From Sphingomonadales bacterium (GTDB taxonomy: Bacteria > Pseudomonadota > Alphaproteobacteria > Sphingomonadales > Sphingomonadaceae): 21,577 bases of DNA. Shown one piece after another: positions 14,636 to 21,577 of this stretch. Each line of letters starts with the position of its first letter. Position 1 is the first letter of the stretch. Under the pieces are notes generated by a model that was not told the origin of the DNA, did not search any database, and worked only from the letters and a program-made list of their open reading frames with translations. The stretch covers positions 1 to 21,577 of the forward strand of contig JANYCM010000157.1 of assembly GCA_025360285.1 (NCBI GenBank). Direction: 5' to 3'. The position numbers and the translations under genes were made by a program.

Positions 14636-14712
14636 GCCGACGCTTGCATCACGGCAAGGTGCCGCGCACGGTCTTCAAATGCACAATGAAGCTGGTCCAA
14701 TTTGTGGCGCAT
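14632..14712 (-). CDS. possible 26-residue ORF with a strong ribosome site
   Basis: ATG 14712 is preceded by AGGGAG at a distance of 8 bases, the best start signal in this stretch. The product, MRHKLDQLHCAFEDRARHL plus seven residues, is a charged helix. Its TGA overlaps the next ORF's GTG. The frame stays open upstream to an ATG at 14775, but that has no ribosome site. It may be a leader peptide, a real microprotein, or the 5' piece of a frameshifted gene continuing to 14552. Confidence 0.3.
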   Translation of the reverse strand: MRHKLDQLHCAFEDRARHLAVMQASA

Positions 14713-14771
14713 ATGATCGTCTCCCTGCCAAATGGAGCGGATGCGGCCGGGCAAGGCAGCAGTCCGTGCCA

Positions 14772-14799
14772 TTGAAGCGGCGACCCTGATTATTACAAT
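14772..14799 (+). promoter_or_regulatory. probable promoter of the acyl-CoA synthetase gene
   Basis: TTGAAG (14772-14777) and TACAAT (14794-14799) are 16 bases apart within the most AT-rich stretch of the region (14788-14815). They would give an RNA leader of about 100 bases before ATG 14910. The same AT-rich stretch may serve the minus-strand ORF chain. Confidence 0.45.
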
Positions 14800-14909
14800 T
14801 TGTTTAGTATGAAATGCCGGCTGCGGCAGACTGGTCACAATCGACACTGGCGCCCGGCGGTGACTTTGCGCCAATATGCCGCCCAACAAACATAAACAGG
14901 GGAATGATC

Positions 14910-16634
14910 ATGACCAACTGGCCCGCCATGAGCATCGCCGATGCCCATGCCGCCCTTACCGCGCCGGGTTCGCCGCTTGAAATGGAAACGGTGGTCATCC
15001 GCGGCCGGCCGACGCGGACCTGGAAGAACGTCCCGCCGACGCTGCGTGATGTCTTCCTCGCCGGGCGGGCGCATGGCGACAAGGTGTTCCTGGTGCTGGA
15101 AGACGAGCGGGTGACCTTTGATGCCTTTGGCCGCGCGGCGTTGCGGCTGGCGGCGCAACTGGTGGCCGATGGGGTGAAGAAGGGCGACCGGGTCGCCATC
15201 GTCATGCGCAACCTGCCCGAATGGCCGGTGGCCTTCTTTGCCGCGACGCTTACCGGCGCCATCGTCACGCCGCTCAACGCCTGGTGGACCGGCGGTGAGC
15301 TGGAATATGGCCTGGCCGACAGCGGCACCAAGATCCTGATCTGCGACAATGAACGGCTGGCGCGCATTGCGCCGCATCTGCCCGACCTGCCGGCGCTGGA
15401 ACGCATCTATGTGACGCGGGCAACCGAGGAACCGGCGGGTGATCCGCGCGAAATCTGGCTCGAATCAATCATCGGGCACCCCAATGAATGGGCGCACATT
15501 GCCGACAGGGCGCTGCCCGATGTCGAGCTTGGGCCCGAGGACGACGCGACGATCTTTTACACCAGTGGCACCACCGGCAAGCCCAAGGGCGCGCTCGGCA
15601 CCCATCGCAACATCGTCTCCAACATCATGGCATCGGGCTTTGCCGCGGCGCGCGCCTATCTGCGCCGGGGGGAAACGCCACCGGCGCCGGACCCCGCGGC
15701 GCCGCAAAAGGCGACTTTGCTCAGCGTGCCGTTCTTTCATGCCACCGGCTGCCACGCCGTGCTGTCACCATCGCTGTTCGCCGGCGCCAAGATGGTGCTG
15801 ATGCTCAAATGGGATGTGATGGAGGCGATGGCGCTGATCGAGCGCGAGCGCATCACCGGCTGCGGCGGCGTACCGACCATCGCCTGGCAGATCATCGAGC
15901 ACCCGGAGCGGGGCAAGTTCGACCTGTCGAGCCTGGAAACCGTATCCTATGGCGGCGCACCATCGGCGCCCGAGCTTGTCCGCCAGATCAAGAAGGTATT
16001 CGGCAAGGCGATGCCCGGCAATGGCTGGGGCATGACCGAAACCAGCGCCACCTTCACCAGCCATGTCGGCGAGGATTATGAAGCCCGCCCTGACAGTTGC
16101 GGACCGGCCTGTGCCGTCTGCGACCTGGAAGTGCGCGACCCCGATGGCAAGGTGTTGCCGCCCGGCACGGTGGGGGAGTTGTATGGGTTCGGCCCCAATG
16201 TGGTGAAGGAATATTGGAACAAGCCCGAGGCGACCGCCGCGACCTTCATCGATGGCTGGGTGCGCACCGGCGATCTGGCGCGGCTGGATGAGGACGGCTT
16301 TTGCTTCATCATCGACCGCGCCAAGGACATGCTTATCCGCGGCGGCGAGAATATCTACTGCGTCGAGGTGGAGAATGCCCTGTATGAACACCCCGCGATC
16401 ATGGACGCGGCGCTCGTCGGCCGGCCGCACAAGACGCTGGGCGAGGAACCCTATGCCTTTGTCACGCTGAAGCCTGGCCTGTCAGCGAGCGAGGACGACC
16501 TGCGGCGCTTTGTGGCGGCACGGCTGGCGGCGTTCAAGGTGCCGGTGGCGGTGAGTTTTTCGAACGAGCCGCTGGTGCGCAACGCCAATGGCAAGATTTT
16601 GAAGACGGAATTGAAGAAGCAATTCGCCGGGTGA
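14910..16634 (+). CDS. AMP-dependent acyl-CoA synthetase (class I adenylate-forming enzyme)
   Basis: The 574-residue enzyme activates a carboxylic acid with ATP and transfers it to CoA. The core motifs are intact: the P-loop YTSGTTGKPKG at 217-227, GNGWGMTET around 370-378, the hinge-region stretch WVRTGDLARLDEDGF and DRAKDMLIRGGENIYCVEVE, and the C-terminal catalytic lysine K562 in NANGKILKTELKK. The overall sequence resembles medium- or long-chain fatty-acyl-CoA synthetases, but the acid is not defined. ATG 14910 is chosen because AGGGG(A) lies 6 bases upstream; an ATG at 14904 would leave no room. It may be co-transcribed with the small membrane protein that follows after 60 bases. Confidence 0.92.
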   Translation: MTNWPAMSIADAHAALTAPGSPLEMETVVIRGRPTRTWKNVPPTLRDVFLAGRAHGDKVFLVLEDERVTFDAFGRAALRLAAQLVADGVKKGDRVAIVMRNLPEWPVAFFAATLTGAIVTPLNAWWTGGELEYGLADSGTKILICDNERLARIAPHLPDLPALERIYVTRATEEPAGDPREIWLESIIGHPNEWAHIADRALPDVELGPEDDATIFYTSGTTGKPKGALGTHRNIVSNIMASGFAAARAYLRRGETPPAPDPAAPQKATLLSVPFFHATGCHAVLSPSLFAGAKMVLMLKWDVMEAMALIERERITGCGGVPTIAWQIIEHPERGKFDLSSLETVSYGGAPSAPELVRQIKKVFGKAMPGNGWGMTETSATFTSHVGEDYEARPDSCGPACAVCDLEVRDPDGKVLPPGTVGELYGFGPNVVKEYWNKPEATAATFIDGWVRTGDLARLDEDGFCFIIDRAKDMLIRGGENIYCVEVENALYEHPAIMDAALVGRPHKTLGEEPYAFVTLKPGLSASEDDLRRFVAARLAAFKVPVAVSFSNEPLVRNANGKILKTELKKQFAG

Positions 16635-16694
16635 GCAGCGCGGAACCAGCCGCGCTGTCATTTGTTGTGGTTCCGTCATTGAAAGGATCATTAC

Positions 16695-16775
16695 ATGGGC
16701 AAGGGCTGTATTCTCTGGGCGGTTGGTGTGCCGATCCCGGTTATCATTCTGCTTTACGTCTTCCACGTGCTGTAA
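16695..16775 (+). CDS. 26-residue single-pass membrane protein
   Basis: ATG 16695 to TAA 16773-16775 encodes MGKGCILWAVGVPIPVIILL followed by YVFHVL. AAGGA lies 7 bases upstream. The product is almost wholly a hydrophobic helix with a GVPIPVIILL core after a short polar start. I recall very short proteins of this type in other proteobacteria, without known function. It is too short for standard gene calling but the start signal, stop and composition agree. It lies between the acyl-CoA synthetase and pdeM, possibly in the same transcript. Confidence 0.6.
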   Translation: MGKGCILWAVGVPIPVIILLYVFHVL

Positions 16776-16838
16776 AATTGCCGCGACAAAGTCGCAGGCT
16801 GCCTTGCCCGAGCGCCCGCCGTCGCGCATAGCGGCGGC

Positions 16839-17534
16839 ATGGCTGTTTCCCTTTCGTTCGCTGGCGAAGCGCTCCAGCCTTTGGCCTGTGGCGCGCTGTT
16901 CTGGCCAGCGCAGCGGGCCTTGCTCGTTGCCGATCTGCACCTCGAAAAGGCCAGCGCCTTTGCCCGTGCCGGCTGGTTGCTGCCGCCGCATGACAGTGAA
17001 GCCACGCTGGCGCGGCTGATCGCCGCCGTCGAGGCGAGCGGTGCCACACGGATCTTCTGCCTGGGCGACAGTTTCCATGACGAAGGCGGCCCTGATCGGC
17101 TGCTGCCGGGGCCGCGCGCTGCGCTGCACATGCTGACGCGCGGCCTGGATTGGCTGTGGATCACCGGCAATCATGATGAAAGTGCCGCCGCCGCGCTGGG
17201 CGGCCGGGTGATGGCCGAGGCGCGGATCGGGCCCTTGTGGTTGCGGCATGAAGCGGTGCCGGGCGACCCGGCGCCGGAGATTTCGGGGCATTTTCACCCC
17301 AAGGTAAATGTGCGCATTCGCCGGCAGACCATTACCCGGCGCTGTTTTGCCTTGTCGGACACCAAGCTGATCCTGCCGGCGTACGGCGCCTTTACCGGCG
17401 GGCTCGATATTGCTGATCCGGCGTTGCTGGCGGCGCTCGCCGGCCCGGCGACGGCGGTGGTGCGGGAGGGGGAGCGGCTGTTACGCTTTCCTGTCGCGGC
17501 GGCGCCGCCGGCCAGGGCTGTGCTGCGGGGTTGA
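16839..17534 (+). CDS. pdeM: ligase-associated DNA damage response endonuclease PdeM
   Basis: The 231-residue protein is a calcineurin-like metallophosphoesterase. Metal ligands are D32 and H34 (VADLHLEKA), D77 (LGDSFHDEGG), N111-H112 (TGNHDE), H137, and H151/H153 (SGHFHPK). DLHLEKA, GDSFHDEGG and the late LPAYGAFTGGLD are characteristic of PdeM. The family is normally encoded with an Lhr-type helicase, an exonuclease and an ATP-dependent DNA ligase, and is thought to process DNA ends in repair. None of these partners is in the window, so the gene stands apart here. The ribosome site is weak (ggcgg). Confidence 0.9.
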   Translation: MAVSLSFAGEALQPLACGALFWPAQRALLVADLHLEKASAFARAGWLLPPHDSEATLARLIAAVEASGATRIFCLGDSFHDEGGPDRLLPGPRAALHMLTRGLDWLWITGNHDESAAAALGGRVMAEARIGPLWLRHEAVPGDPAPEISGHFHPKVNVRIRRQTITRRCFALSDTKLILPAYGAFTGGLDIADPALLAALAGPATAVVREGERLLRFPVAAAPPARAVLRG

Positions 17535-17583
17535 AAGCTTCGCCCCGTCACGGCACGATACACTGATCGGGTCGGGGGACAGG

Positions 17584-20500
17584 ATGACGGCGTTGCGGCG
17601 GCCATGGCTTTGGGTTCCCCTGCTGGTGGTGCTGCTGTTCGGCGTCGCCATCATCGCCGGCTATACGCTGGTGCCAGGGCTGGTGCGGTCACAGGCCCAG
17701 GGCTGGGTGGCAACCAAGCTGAAGCACAAAATGCTGGCGCTGGGGGCAATTCGCTTTGATCCCTGGGCACTGGCATTGACGATTGATGATATCGCGCTTG
17801 CCGACAGCGCTGCGCCGGCGCAGCCGCTGGTGGCGATCAAATCGCTGCACATCGATGCCAGCATTGCCTCGCTATGGACACTGTCACCGCAGCTTGATGC
17901 GGTGACGGTGGCAGATCCGATGCTGGACGCGGTGCTGCGCCCGGATGGCTCGCTGAATCTGGTCGAACTGCTGCCGCCCGATGATGGCACGCCGACGCCA
18001 GCGGTCCGGATCGGCGATCTGACGGTGACCGGTGGCAAGGTGCATTTCACCGACGCCCGCCGGCCCGCGCCACAGCGCAAGACATTGGCGCCGGTCAGTT
18101 TCGAGCTGAAGAATTTCGCCACGACAGCGACAGCCGGCGGCGGCTTTACCCTTGCGGCGCGCAGTGACGATGGCGAAGGCATCGCCTGGTCCGGCACGCT
18201 GGCGATGGCACCGTTCCTGACTTCGTCGGGCCGCTTCAGTATCACCGCGCTGCGCCTTGCCACGATCAGCCGCTTTGCCGGCGATCTGCTGCCGGTTGTG
18301 GCGAGCGGCGGCACACTCGATCTGGCCGGCGGCTATCGCTTTGCCACACCGCCGGCGGCGGCCAGGGGCGCGCCGGCGGCGACGCAATTCGATGCCGATC
18401 TGACCAGCCTTGCGGTCGCTGATGTTGCCGCCACCGCACGCAGCGGGGACCATATCGCCATCAAGGCGGTGCGGCTGGCGCCCACCAGGCTGTCGCTCGC
18501 CGGCGATGTGCTGGCGCTGGGCGATATGGCGATTGACGGGATCAGCGTGGTGCGGCCCGGCGGCGAAAGGGCCTCGGTGGCCGGGGTCACTTTGGCGGCG
18601 ACTCGCTACGCGGTGAAGTCGGGGGTTGCCGATGTGGGTGCCGTGGCGGTGCGCGATATCCAGGTCACCGGGCGCGGGACGGGGGCGGGCACCATCGGCC
18701 TCGCGGGGTTCAGCATCGAACCGAGCCAGCTTCGCCCGGCGGGCCAGACGGCGGCAGTGGGGGTGGTGACGCTTCGGGGCCTGCGGCTGGCGGCCGCGCT
18801 TGATGCCAATAACCAGCCCGTTATTCCGGGCCTGTATCCACTGCTGATGCCCAAACCGGTGGTGCGCAGCGGCCCGGCGTGGCAGGTCGCGCTTGCCGGC
18901 CTGCGCGTCGAGGATGCCGCCGCGCGGATCACTGGCAGCAGCGGCACGGCGCGGCTCGATCTGGCACCCGCCGCGCTCACCCTCGGCCCGCTGACCAGCG
19001 CCCTGGCGGCGCCGGTGACGATCGACATGACGGCGGCAATCAACGGCAAGGGCCGGCTGGCGGCCAAAGGCAGCGTGTCGCCGGCGGCAATGACCGCCGA
19101 TCTGGCGATTGACCTGGCGAAGCTGCCGCTCGCCGACCTGGCGGCGCTGGGGCCGGCCTTGCCGGTGGCCGTGCGCGCCGGCAGCCTGGACCTCAGGGGC
19201 CGCCTGACTTTGGCCAGTGGCAAGCATGGCCCGCAAGCGGGCTTTGCCGGGGATGCGGGCGTCGCGGGGCTTAATCTGGGTGAACGCAGCGGCGGGGACC
19301 TTCTCGCCTGGCGGCAATTGGCCATAACCGGCATTCGCTATCAACCGGCGCCGGCCCGGCTGGCGATTGCGCGGATCAGTTTTGACCGGGCGGTGTCGCA
19401 TGTCGTCATCACCCGCGAACGCACGCTCAACCTGGCCAATGTGGCCGGCACCGCGCCCGATGCGGCCCCGCTGGCGACTCCCGGCAAATTGACAGTGGCA
19501 GCGCCGATATCGTCGGCCGGATCGGCGGTGGCGGCGGTGATCCCCGTTACTATCGGCGAAGTGCGCTTCGCCGGCAGCAGCATCGATTTTTCGGACCAGT
19601 CGATCGACCCGAATTTTTCGGCGCGCATCGACGGCTTCAGCGGCACGGTGACCGGCCTTTCAACCCGCCCGGGCACCCAGGCGAATTTCGCGCTGAAAGG
19701 CTATGTCATCGATCGCTTTGCGCCGGTGGTGATTTCCGGCCGCGCCAACCCCTTTGCCTATGACGCCAACACCGATCTGACCGCGAGTTTCAGCAATATC
19801 GACCTGCCGGTGTTCAACCCTTATTCGGGGCGCTTTGCCGGCTATGCCATCGCCAAGGGCAAGCTTTCGACGGTGATCCATTACCGCATCGTCGATCGCA
19901 AGCTTGATGCCGATCACAAGCTGGTGCTCGACCAGCTGACCTGGGGGGAAGCGACCGACAGCAAGGAAAAGGTCTCGCTGCCGGTGCGGCTGGCGACGTC
20001 ACTGCTGAAGGACAGAAATGGTGTCATCGATCTGGACCTGCCGGTGGGCGGCACGCTCGATGACCCCAAATTCCGCATCTGGCCGGTGATCTGGCAAGTT
20101 GTCGGCAATGTGCTGACCAAGATCATCACGGCGCCCTTTGCGCTGATCGGGTCGCTGTTCGGTGGCGGCGCGCATCCGCAGATTGTCGATTTCGCGCCGG
20201 GATCGGCAGTGCTGCCGCCCGATGCGGGCGAGGCGCTGGCGGCGCTGGCCAAGGGGCTGGGCGAACGGCCGGAGGTCAATCTCGATATTCCCGCCGGCAG
20301 CGGCATCCGCGAAGACGCGGAGGCGATGACGACGGCGCGCTTGCAGGCGGCGGTGCTGGCCAGCCCCAAGGCCAGAGGCGCCACCGACTATGCCGCGCTG
20401 GCACCGGGCGACCGGCTGGCCGGACTGGCGGCGGTCTATAAGGCAAAAACCGGCAAGGGACCGGATTTCCCGAAGGGCGCTGTCGAAAAGGCCGGGCTGT

Positions 20501-20745
20501 TCGCCGGCGGTGCCGCCAAGGCCGCGGCCGCCGACAGCCAGATCCAGTGGCTGGAGCAGGAACTCCGCGCCAAATTTACCCCGAGCGATAATGATCTGGC
20601 GGCGCTGGGCCAGGCGCGGGCGGCGGCGGTGAAGGAGGCGCTGCTCGCCGAAGGCAGCATCGCGCCGACGCGGGTGTTCGTTTCCACCGCCAGCGGCGTC
20701 AAGGCCAAGGGCGACAGCATCGAGATGGAACTGGCGGTCAAATAA
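17584..20745 (+). CDS. AsmA-like DUF748 protein
   Basis: The 1053-residue protein has one N-terminal membrane helix at about 8-30 (WLWVPLLVVLLFGVAIIAGY) and then a very long beta-rich region of the AsmA/DUF748 type. Examples are WVATKLKHKMLALGAIRFDPW, PDGSLNLVELLPP and, later, DFSDQSIDPNFSARIDGFSG. The repeated short strands fit the groove-like fold proposed to carry phospholipids between the membranes. Near residue 868 an OmpA-like segment begins (IVDFAPGSAVLPPDAGEAL, then MTTARLQAAVL), and a second OmpA-like piece (QARAAAVKEALLAEGS) occurs near 1010. The 49-base gap to pdeM and the short purine-rich site ggggga before ATG 17584 suggest a separate or coupled start. Confidence 0.85.
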   Translation: MTALRRPWLWVPLLVVLLFGVAIIAGYTLVPGLVRSQAQGWVATKLKHKMLALGAIRFDPWALALTIDDIALADSAAPAQPLVAIKSLHIDASIASLWTLSPQLDAVTVADPMLDAVLRPDGSLNLVELLPPDDGTPTPAVRIGDLTVTGGKVHFTDARRPAPQRKTLAPVSFELKNFATTATAGGGFTLAARSDDGEGIAWSGTLAMAPFLTSSGRFSITALRLATISRFAGDLLPVVASGGTLDLAGGYRFATPPAAARGAPAATQFDADLTSLAVADVAATARSGDHIAIKAVRLAPTRLSLAGDVLALGDMAIDGISVVRPGGERASVAGVTLAATRYAVKSGVADVGAVAVRDIQVTGRGTGAGTIGLAGFSIEPSQLRPAGQTAAVGVVTLRGLRLAAALDANNQPVIPGLYPLLMPKPVVRSGPAWQVALAGLRVEDAAARITGSSGTARLDLAPAALTLGPLTSALAAPVTIDMTAAINGKGRLAAKGSVSPAAMTADLAIDLAKLPLADLAALGPALPVAVRAGSLDLRGRLTLASGKHGPQAGFAGDAGVAGLNLGERSGGDLLAWRQLAITGIRYQPAPARLAIARISFDRAVSHVVITRERTLNLANVAGTAPDAAPLATPGKLTVAAPISSAGSAVAAVIPVTIGEVRFAGSSIDFSDQSIDPNFSARIDGFSGTVTGLSTRPGTQANFALKGYVIDRFAPVVISGRANPFAYDANTDLTASFSNIDLPVFNPYSGRFAGYAIAKGKLSTVIHYRIVDRKLDADHKLVLDQLTWGEATDSKEKVSLPVRLATSLLKDRNGVIDLDLPVGGTLDDPKFRIWPVIWQVVGNVLTKIITAPFALIGSLFGGGAHPQIVDFAPGSAVLPPDAGEALAALAKGLGERPEVNLDIPAGSGIREDAEAMTTARLQAAVLASPKARGATDYAALAPGDRLAGLAAVYKAKTGKGPDFPKGAVEKAGLFAGGAAKAAAADSQIQWLEQELRAKFTPSDNDLAALGQARAAAVKEALLAEGSIAPTRVFVSTASGVKAKGDSIEMELAVK

Positions 20746-20766
20746 CAGCGGGCAAATAATAGCGGG
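20739..20766. repeat. 14-base tandem repeat over the DUF748 stop codon
   Basis: caaataacagcggg (20739-20752) and caaataatagcggg (20753-20766) differ at one base. The first copy includes the gene's TAA stop (20743-20745). It is a recent-looking tandem duplication. Confidence 0.7.
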
Positions 20767-20803
20767 GCTTGACGGCGCGGGCGCAGCACCGCAACCCGCC
20801 GCC

Positions 20804-21577
20804 ATGGGGACCATCGCCGCCACCGCACCATCGCCGCGCCGTATCCTGGGCGCCAGCCTGGTGGGCACGGCGGTCGAATTCTATGATTTCTACATCTATG
20901 CGACGGCGGCCTCACTGGTTTTCGGGCCGCTGTTCTTCCCGTCGGATACGCCGGGTGCGCAGTTGCTGGCGGCCTATGCCAGCTTTGCCGTGGCCTTTGT
21001 CGCCCGGCCGATCGGCGCCTTGGTCTTTGGCCATTTCGGGGACCGCATCGGCCGCAAATCGACGCTGGTCGCCAGCCTGTTGGTGATGGGCGGATCGACG
21101 CTGGCGATCGCCTTTCTGCCGACCTATGCGACCGCCGGCTGGCTGGCGCCGGTGCTGCTGTGTACCCTGCGCTTCGGCCAGGGTTTCGGGCTGGGCGGCG
21201 AATGGGGCGGCGCGGCCTTGCTGGCGGTGGAAAACGCCCCGCCGGGCTGGCGCGGCCGCTATGGCATGTTTCCGCAACTCGGCGCGCCGGTGGGCTTCAT
21301 CGCCGCCAATGGGCTGTTCCTGCTGCTCGGGCTATGGCTGTCGGATGGCGATTTTCACGATTGGGGCTGGCGGTTGCCGTTTCTGGCCAGTGCGCTGCTG
21401 GTCGGCGTCGGCCTGTGGGTGCGGCTGAAATTGACAGAAACCCCGGCCTTTGCCGCCATGGCGGCGCATGGCCCGCCGCCCGCCGTGCCGGTGGCCGAAT
21501 TGCTGCGCGGCCATTGGCGGGAGACACTATGCGGCACCCTGGCGGTGATCGCCTGTTTCGCGCTTTTCTATCTGGCG
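20804..21577 (+). CDS. MHS-family MFS transporter, 3' end cut by window
   Basis: From ATG 20804 the frame is open to the last base, giving 258 residues of a protein that normally has about 420-440. It is a major-facilitator transporter of the metabolite:H+ symporter group. The sequence shows VEFYDFYIYA at about 24-32, the loop motif GHFGDRIGRKS at 76-86, and RFGQGFGLGGEWGGA at 123-137, all typical of MHS proteins. About six membrane helices are visible. Such proteins import organic acids, osmolytes or related compounds with protons; the substrate cannot be told. No strong Shine-Dalgarno is seen before the ATG. Confidence 0.85.
   Translation, partial: MGTIAATAPSPRRILGASLVGTAVEFYDFYIYATAASLVFGPLFFPSDTPGAQLLAAYASFAVAFVARPIGALVFGHFGDRIGRKSTLVASLLVMGGSTLAIAFLPTYATAGWLAPVLLCTLRFGQGFGLGGEWGGAALLAVENAPPGWRGRYGMFPQLGAPVGFIAANGLFLLLGLWLSDGDFHDWGWRLPFLASALLVGVGLWVRLKLTETPAFAAMAAHGPPPAVPVAELLRGHWRETLCGTLAVIACFALFYLA

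Noticed and set aside
14421..14789. 122-residue plus-strand open frame
   Set aside because: No start signal and no protein-like pattern; competes with the better-signalled minus-strand ORFs.
16783..16795. gcgac-aaa-gtcgc hairpin after the 26-residue gene
   Set aside because: Only a 5-bp stem without a T-run, so not a convincing terminator.
17410..17583. 58-residue N-terminal extension of the DUF748 gene
   Set aside because: It overlaps the pdeM 3' end in another frame, and the membrane helix expected at the N-terminus starts at ATG 17584.
1..21577. CRISPR arrays, tRNA or rRNA genes, transposases or integrases
   Set aside because: None was seen on either strand; the repeats present are short tandem or palindromic elements only.

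Overview
The window is GC-rich throughout, with dense, often overlapping genes and strong G/C preference at third codon positions. Its gene families (GFA, DUF1176, DUF748/AsmA-like, darcynin, PdeM, a GCPII-like M28 peptidase, CaiB/BaiF CoA transferase, MHS transporter) together suggest an alphaproteobacterium, most likely of the Sphingomonadales. That placement is inference from gene content; no rRNA or other marker gene is present.

Layout. 1-489: 3' part of an SH3-domain protein. 520-1166 (-): VapC/Phd-type toxin-antitoxin pair. 1459-2876 (+): SAM methyltransferase coupled to a small coiled-coil-like protein. 2882-4829 (-): CaiB/BaiF CoA transferase followed by an inositol-monophosphatase-family histidinol phosphatase. 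4884-9058 (+): DUF72 protein, secreted M28 peptidase, a long imperfect inverted repeat, a glutathione S-transferase and a VOC protein. 9055-9710 (-): darcynin and a two-cluster ferredoxin, divergent from a TetR regulator (9744-10391, +). 10355-13726 (-): four genes (aldehyde dehydrogenase, SnoaL-like, GFA, DUF1176), each overlapping the next by exactly 4 bases. 13727-14909: a regulatory and compositionally unusual stretch with an unrecognised chain of three small overlapping ORFs on the minus strand. 14910-21577 (+): acyl-CoA synthetase-like enzyme, a 26-residue membrane protein, PdeM nuclease, a large AsmA-like protein and the start of an MHS-family transporter cut by the window end.

How the genes fit together. 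Much of the centre looks like handling of reactive small molecules: a GST next to a VOC protein, and an aldehyde dehydrogenase co-translated with a GFA-family protein. A stress-type (EcfG-like) promoter candidate precedes the aldehyde operon. The TetR gene probably controls the divergent darcynin-ferredoxin pair. The rest is ordinary chromosomal content. No CRISPR array, tRNA, rRNA, transposase or integrase was found. The least explained items are the 14046-14712 minus-strand ORF chain, the darcynin-ferredoxin pairing and the 26-residue membrane protein.
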